NCBI GenBank assembly: GCA_002914845.1 | Contig: JXTC01000030.1 | Span: forward strand, 391,654 to 455,653 | DNA length: 64,000 nucleotides | Direction of reading: 5' to 3' | DNA from: Trema orientale | Taxonomy: Eukaryota > Streptophyta > Magnoliopsida > Rosales > Cannabaceae | Part shown: positions 59,761 through 64,000 of the stretch, piece by piece | How positions within the stretch are numbered: position 1 is the first letter of the stretch | Layout: every line of letters begins with the position of its first letter | Program-made: the position numbers and the translations under genes | Notes under the pieces: model-generated | The model's database searches: none | Seen by the model: only the letters and a program-made list of their open reading frames with translations | Told to the model about the DNA's origin: nothing

Positions 59761-61423
59761 AAAAAAAAAATGAAAGTTACCCTTTTTCTCATTGCCTTTT
59801 CTATCTTTATCTCTTTCTCTATCTCTGGTTTTTGTGTATTGAGTAGTGTTATTGACAATAAATGGATGAGCAGAAGTGTTGGAATTAAGCTAGTACGGTC
59901 TCTGTTGGAAAGCTCAGTTTAAGTTTGTCTCGCTATGTGAGTTTTGACCGAGTTCAAAGTTTGGACTATTACTCATTTTAAACGTTTCTCGATATGAAAC
60001 ATCATGATCATATTTTATAAATTCCCTACTACAGTTTCAATACACACTTCAGTACCAGAGCTTCCTTCTTTGATCATATACCAGTGAACATGACCTTCTT
60101 CGACATTATTAATGGTGGCCGAAAACATGGTTCATGGAATCACCAAATAAAGTCCATGTCAACTACATTGAACTACAATACGGCCATTTCTTTAATATGC
60201 ACATTATATATATATATATGTAGCTAGCTGTGTAGGTGTAGGAACATGAAAGATATCATTTTATAACGTAACATTCAAATAATTAAATCCATATATGTTG
60301 TATGTAATAGATTTCAAATAATCATGCCATACGTTATACGTCTACATGATGTACTAAAGTCAAGTTAAAATAATTAACTACGGGCCAAATCTCTATAATT
60401 ATTATCCACGACGAAAAATATCTATCCTATATCTTTGGTGAAAAGGGTAGAGAAATAAATATAATCAGATATTTTCTCTGTAAAGAACATTCTTGCGGAA
60501 CTAACGTAAAGTTCAACACATATTTTTTATATATACCAGTACATCTCCAATTAATTGTTGGTTTATTCTACTTAACTCATCTGGGCTATATAATATTATA
60601 ACTTATGAAAAGACTAAGAAAGAAGAGCAAAGCCATAACTATATGCCATGGTCCTGTGACTCTTGTCTAGTCTAAGACGACGTAAAGATGTAAAGTTACA
60701 TGAGAGAGGCTCAAAGCTCATATGGTTTAGTCTAGTCTAGTCTAGTCTAAGTCTAGTCTTTCTGATTTCCATGATTGTATATCTCTCTCGCTTTCTTTCT
60801 CTCACACCATCTGAAACTGCGTCGTATTTGATCTGTGCTCTCTCATTGCTTTGGGGATGGCAAAATAGGCCCTTCCCGAGGCCCTCCCTCACTGACACCA
60901 TACAAACCAACAACATACAAACAGTTGCTTGAAACGACGGAACTATTCACTACCCACCAACGTCCAAACCCTGTCCCTTTCCAGGAAGAACTAAAAACGC
61001 TGCAAAACCACAAAAAACGACAATAAAAAGATATACGCTTCAACAACAATTAACACAACCATAAATTAATTGATTAATTAAACCAAGCCAACGCGGCAAA
61101 AAGAAAAATAATATAAATCAAACCAAGGCAATGTATAAAAGAAGCATTAACAAAGGGAAGCCTACTGATTCTTTGTTTAAAAGTCCTCAATGAGAACCCA
61201 ACATTAATATAATGAAACTATGGCTTGAACCCAACTAGGGGAACAATATGTGGCTTTTGTAACGCTAATATAACAAAATAAACAAGAAACAAAATGAAAA
61301 CGAACAAGACGAAATGATGGGTATAGCTGAGTTTTGGCTCAAAATAATAATAATAACAATAATAATAATATCAACTAATCTTCTTCTTATCATTCTTATT
61401 ATTATTCTTAATCTTCCATCTTC
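59761..61423. other. Intergenic DNA and 3' flank of the AHL gene
   Basis: AT-rich with a short TCTAG-type direct repeat near 60,728-60,757 and an AAT microsatellite near 61,345-61,370. The last few hundred bases before 61,424 are probably the 3' UTR of the minus-strand AHL gene. Confidence 0.45.
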
Positions 61424-62332
61424 TTAATAAGGAGAACGAGAGTTTGGTCCCCAAGTCATCACATCAGGAGAGAGCTGGCAATTGATCGGAGTAGGACTCG
61501 CCACAGGGCCATAAGCCATCGACATTGCCGTCGACCCACCTGACCCCTCGTTGCCGCCGATACCTCCAGCTCCGGCGCCGGCGATAGCGGGTTTCTTCTC
61601 CTCGGCCGCGCCGTCATGGTCCTGCTCGAACGGGAGCCTGTGAAAGGTCGGGTTGTGAAACGTCGCGCCCACGACCACCACCAGGCTCGCCGCCAAGACC
61701 TTCCCTCCGACGATGCCCCCGAACACCTGGCCCTGACCTCCGGAGAGGCACACTCCGAACGACGAGCAAGGCGGCGGCGGCGGAGACGACGGCTTCGACC
61801 CCCCCGAGGACGCCACGAACGACGGGAACGGATTCGAGCCCACGTACGAGCCCGTCAGCGACAGGAGGCTAAAGGGTCCCTGGAGGGAAAACGCCGGTGC
61901 GTGAGACATGGGGTGCCGGAGCGTGACAGTCGAGACCGAACCGGTCCCACTCATGACAGCGAATCCCACGCGCCGCCTCCGGGCGAACTCTATGACGGTC
62001 TCCACCACGTCGGCGCCGGCGGAGACCTCGAGGACGACGGGCCTCATGGCGGAGTCGCTGTCCTTGGTGATGACGACCGGGGGCTTGGGCTTGTTCTTCG
62101 ACCCCGGAGGCCTTCCTCTCGGCTTCTTCTGAACCCCAGCCGGAGAAGAGAGGTCTCCGCCGGCGGATCTTCTGACCCTGGACGACGTCGCGGAGCCTCC
62201 TCCTCCTCCACCTCCGCCGCCGCCAGAGAGTGTGCGGACGCTCCGGGGACTGCGGTCGGAGGAGTCGTCGTCGGAGGTGTGGGAGAGGTCTCGGGCTTGG
62301 GCGAGAGTGATGGCACCACCATAGTCAGCCAT
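61424..62332 (-). CDS. AHL: AT-hook motif nuclear-localized (AHL) protein, clade A
   Basis: Intronless minus-strand gene of 302 aa. A low-complexity N-terminus (ten Gly at 37-46) is followed by one AT-hook, RGRPPGSKNKPKPP (72-85), the type I form. The PPC/DUF296 domain spans about 96-236 and ends in GATFHNPTFHRLP. It has an extra loop rich in Ser and Pro (about 165-190). Lack of introns and a single type I hook are typical of clade A AHL proteins. These bind AT-rich DNA in the minor groove, form trimers through PPC and repress growth, hypocotyl elongation and flowering genes in Arabidopsis. The exact paralogue cannot be named. The gene is far more GC-rich than its surroundings, which produces long false frames on the other strand. 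Confidence 0.94.
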   Translation of the reverse strand: MADYGGAITLAQARDLSHTSDDDSSDRSPRSVRTLSGGGGGGGGGGSATSSRVRRSAGGDLSSPAGVQKKPRGRPPGSKNKPKPPVVITKDSDSAMRPVVLEVSAGADVVETVIEFARRRRVGFAVMSGTGSVSTVTLRHPMSHAPAFSLQGPFSLLSLTGSYVGSNPFPSFVASSGGSKPSSPPPPPCSSFGVCLSGGQGQVFGGIVGGKVLAASLVVVVGATFHNPTFHRLPFEQDHDGAAEEKKPAIAGAGAGGIGGNEGSGGSTAMSMAYGPVASPTPINCQLSPDVMTWGPNSRSPY

Positions 62333-62411
62333 TGTTGAGACCTAGAGACACTAAGCGAGTTGAGAGAAGGAGCGTTTGAAGTGGCTAGAGAAAGGTGGCA
62401 TGTAAGGTTTG

Positions 62412-62419
62412 CTTTATAG
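62412..62419 (-). promoter_or_regulatory. TATA box of the AHL gene
   Basis: On the minus strand CTATAAAG lies 80 bases upstream of the start codon. Transcription would begin about 30 bases downstream, leaving a short leader of some 50 bases. Confidence 0.6.
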
Positions 62420-62967
62420 TGAGAGCCAGTCAGGTGGATGTGGGGGCCCCCTACAATGAGTGGACCTACAGGTGGGTTCTAGATAGATGATTGGGTATGT
62501 CTGCTTTTGGATAGAGGAGTGAGAGAGATTTAGAGAGGGGAAACTGAGAATTTAGGAAATATAAATTACCATATAATATTCAATTTGATTCTTTTAGGAA
62601 ACTGATCGGGTTGGCTAAGGGTAGAGCGTATGTGCACACCAACTCTCCCACAAGGATGTGGTGGTGGCCATGACCTAGGTTATGAAACATATGATCATTA
62701 TGAATGAACGTTACATTTTTTGATTAAAATAAATAAATACGTAAGTTTTCATTTTTATTTTGACATAATACTTAAATTTTGAAATAATTTTGATTTGATG
62801 TACATGCATGAAATGTGTGCAGTTTTAAGCACTGTTTATGGAAAATCTAGTCCGAGCATTACATGTCGAATGATGGTTAGAAAGTTTTGGATTTTGAGAC
62901 TGAAGAATACGTTGGTACTCAGAAAGTTTAGTACTTTTATTGGACAAAGGCAATGCGAACTAGAAAT
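62420..62967. other. Upstream region of the AHL gene
   Basis: Promoter-side sequence for the minus-strand AHL gene, mixed in composition to about 62,560 and then AT-rich. No further gene is seen. Confidence 0.45.
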
Positions 62968-63448
62968 ATAAAGTGGGCCGGGCAACATTTGATAAGCTAA
63001 TGCGGGCTTTGTACCGTGCCTAGGCCCAGTCCACCTAAAATATGGGCCGACCTGGCCCATATTCATATTAAGGGGCCCAGTACGGCCCACAAGCCCGGCC
63101 CATATTTTATCCGGACCTAAGTGGGCCATGCTTAAGTGAGCTGTGCCTATAAAGGCCGCATATAGGTCATAATATGGGCCTAATTTCGTTGTTATTCTAT
63201 GTTTTAAAATATCAAATGGGTCTAAAACCCATTCATTTTTTTTAAAATTTAAATAAATTAAAAATAAACAAAAATAAGGAAATAAATAACATTAAAAGCA
63301 TATAAATGAAAATATTTAATTAAGTTTTTTTAAGAAATATATTTAAAATTATATATAGAATGACTAAATGTGGGCCAATAAAAATATGAGCCGGGCCGGA
63401 CCGGGCCGTGGGCCTAGGACCAAGGCTCAGTCCGGCTTCCACTATATA
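62968..63448. mobile_element. Non-autonomous element with GC-rich inverted ends
   Basis: The left flank starts AAAGTGGGCCGGGCAAC and is full of GGGCC/GGCCC phrases to about 63,180. The right flank ends GGCTCAGTCCGGCTTCCACT with GAGCCGGGCCGGACCGGGCC just before. The two are inverse in plan and enclose a 150-bp AT-rich core. Such elements are often hAT-derived; no clear 8-bp target duplication was found. Confidence 0.5.
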
Positions 63449-64000
63449 TGTAATACCCATGATTAGAATGCCCTAGAATTGCTAAGTGTTACTTATTATT
63501 AATTGTATTTAATGTTATTTAATTTATATAGTATTTGTGCCTAACTTGATTCTATGCAGTGATAATGTCCAACAGTGCTCGATCGACGTATACGTGCCAT
63601 GATTTAAAATTATAACGTAAAGTTTACATTTACTGCACGTTGAGAATTTTTATTTGTCATATTATATTTTGTTATGAGTGCATTATGAATCTAATTGTCT
63701 TACATGCGTACTAAAATTTTGTAGATTCCTTAAAAAAAAAAAAAGAAAAAAAAATGTAATTATATAATCTAATATATTTATTTGAAGTTAATTAACTAAG
63801 TAATTGTTGTCATTAATGTTATTAATATTTAATTGACACAATGTGGTATTTAATTTTAATTTAAGTGTCGTGTAAAAAAAAAAAAAAGAAATCATTTATG
63901 CAATTATTTATTTTTGAATTTCCTATCACATATATATATATATTAATATTTAAATAGAAATTAGATTTATCTATATATATTAATTAAACTAAATATATAT
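63449..64000. other. AT-rich end of the window
   Basis: Low-complexity AT-rich sequence with A runs and TA runs. No gene is seen. Confidence 0.5.

Noticed and set aside
61616..62338. 240-aa plus-strand frame opposite the AHL gene
   Set aside because: It is an Arg-rich shadow caused by the GC-rich AHL coding strand.

Overview
This window is nuclear DNA of a flowering plant, most likely a eudicot. The reasons are AT-rich intergenic DNA, genes with GT-AG introns, angiosperm-type proteins (PRAF/RLD, an E-class PPR, an AT-hook/PPC protein, a PATRONUS-like securin) and many small plant transposons. I cannot name the species; a rosid would fit. A 92-base run of N shows it is a draft assembly. No tRNA, rRNA, CRISPR or bacterial feature was seen.

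Layout. 1-12.6 kb: gene-free, made of MITE-like and foldback repeats plus a tandem triplication (10.72-11.56 kb). 12.6-24.2 kb (+): a nine-exon PRAF/RLD gene (PH, RCC1, FYVE-like, BRX; 1104 aa) with two upstream ORFs. 24.2-27.9 kb: repeats. 27.94-30.03 kb (+): an intronless PPR gene, then a fresh tRNA-derived SINE with an 18-bp target duplication. 32.96-33.37 kb: a MITE. 34.0-36.5 kb (+): a three-exon ROMO1/Mgr2-like gene (74 aa). 37.6-40.8 kb (-): a three-exon gene whose 879-aa product joins an EXORDIUM/PHI-1-like ectodomain, two CUB-like domains, a transmembrane helix and a degenerate kinase. 43.2-46.3 kb (-): a gene with very small exons for a PATRONUS1-like securin (192 aa), assembled here from spliced exons; the N gap lies in its last intron. 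46.3-61.4 kb: repeats, including a MITE with an internal minisatellite, palindromic elements, a 620-bp inverted repeat, a Tourist-like MITE, a decayed LTR retrotransposon (51.28-53.56 kb) and a probable LTR relic (about 54.1-57.2 kb). 61.4-62.3 kb (-): an intronless, GC-rich AHL gene. 63.0-63.4 kb: an element with GC-rich ends.

The genes form no pathway or operon. PRAF/RLD proteins act in polar trafficking and auxin transport, the PPR in organelle RNA processing, the ROMO1-like protein in the mitochondrial inner membrane, the securin in sister-chromatid cohesion and the AHL in chromatin. The least familiar item is the EXO-CUB-CUB-TM-pseudokinase gene: an apoplastic EXO module and two CUB-type modules on a membrane protein whose kinase has HGN for HRD and GFR for DFG.
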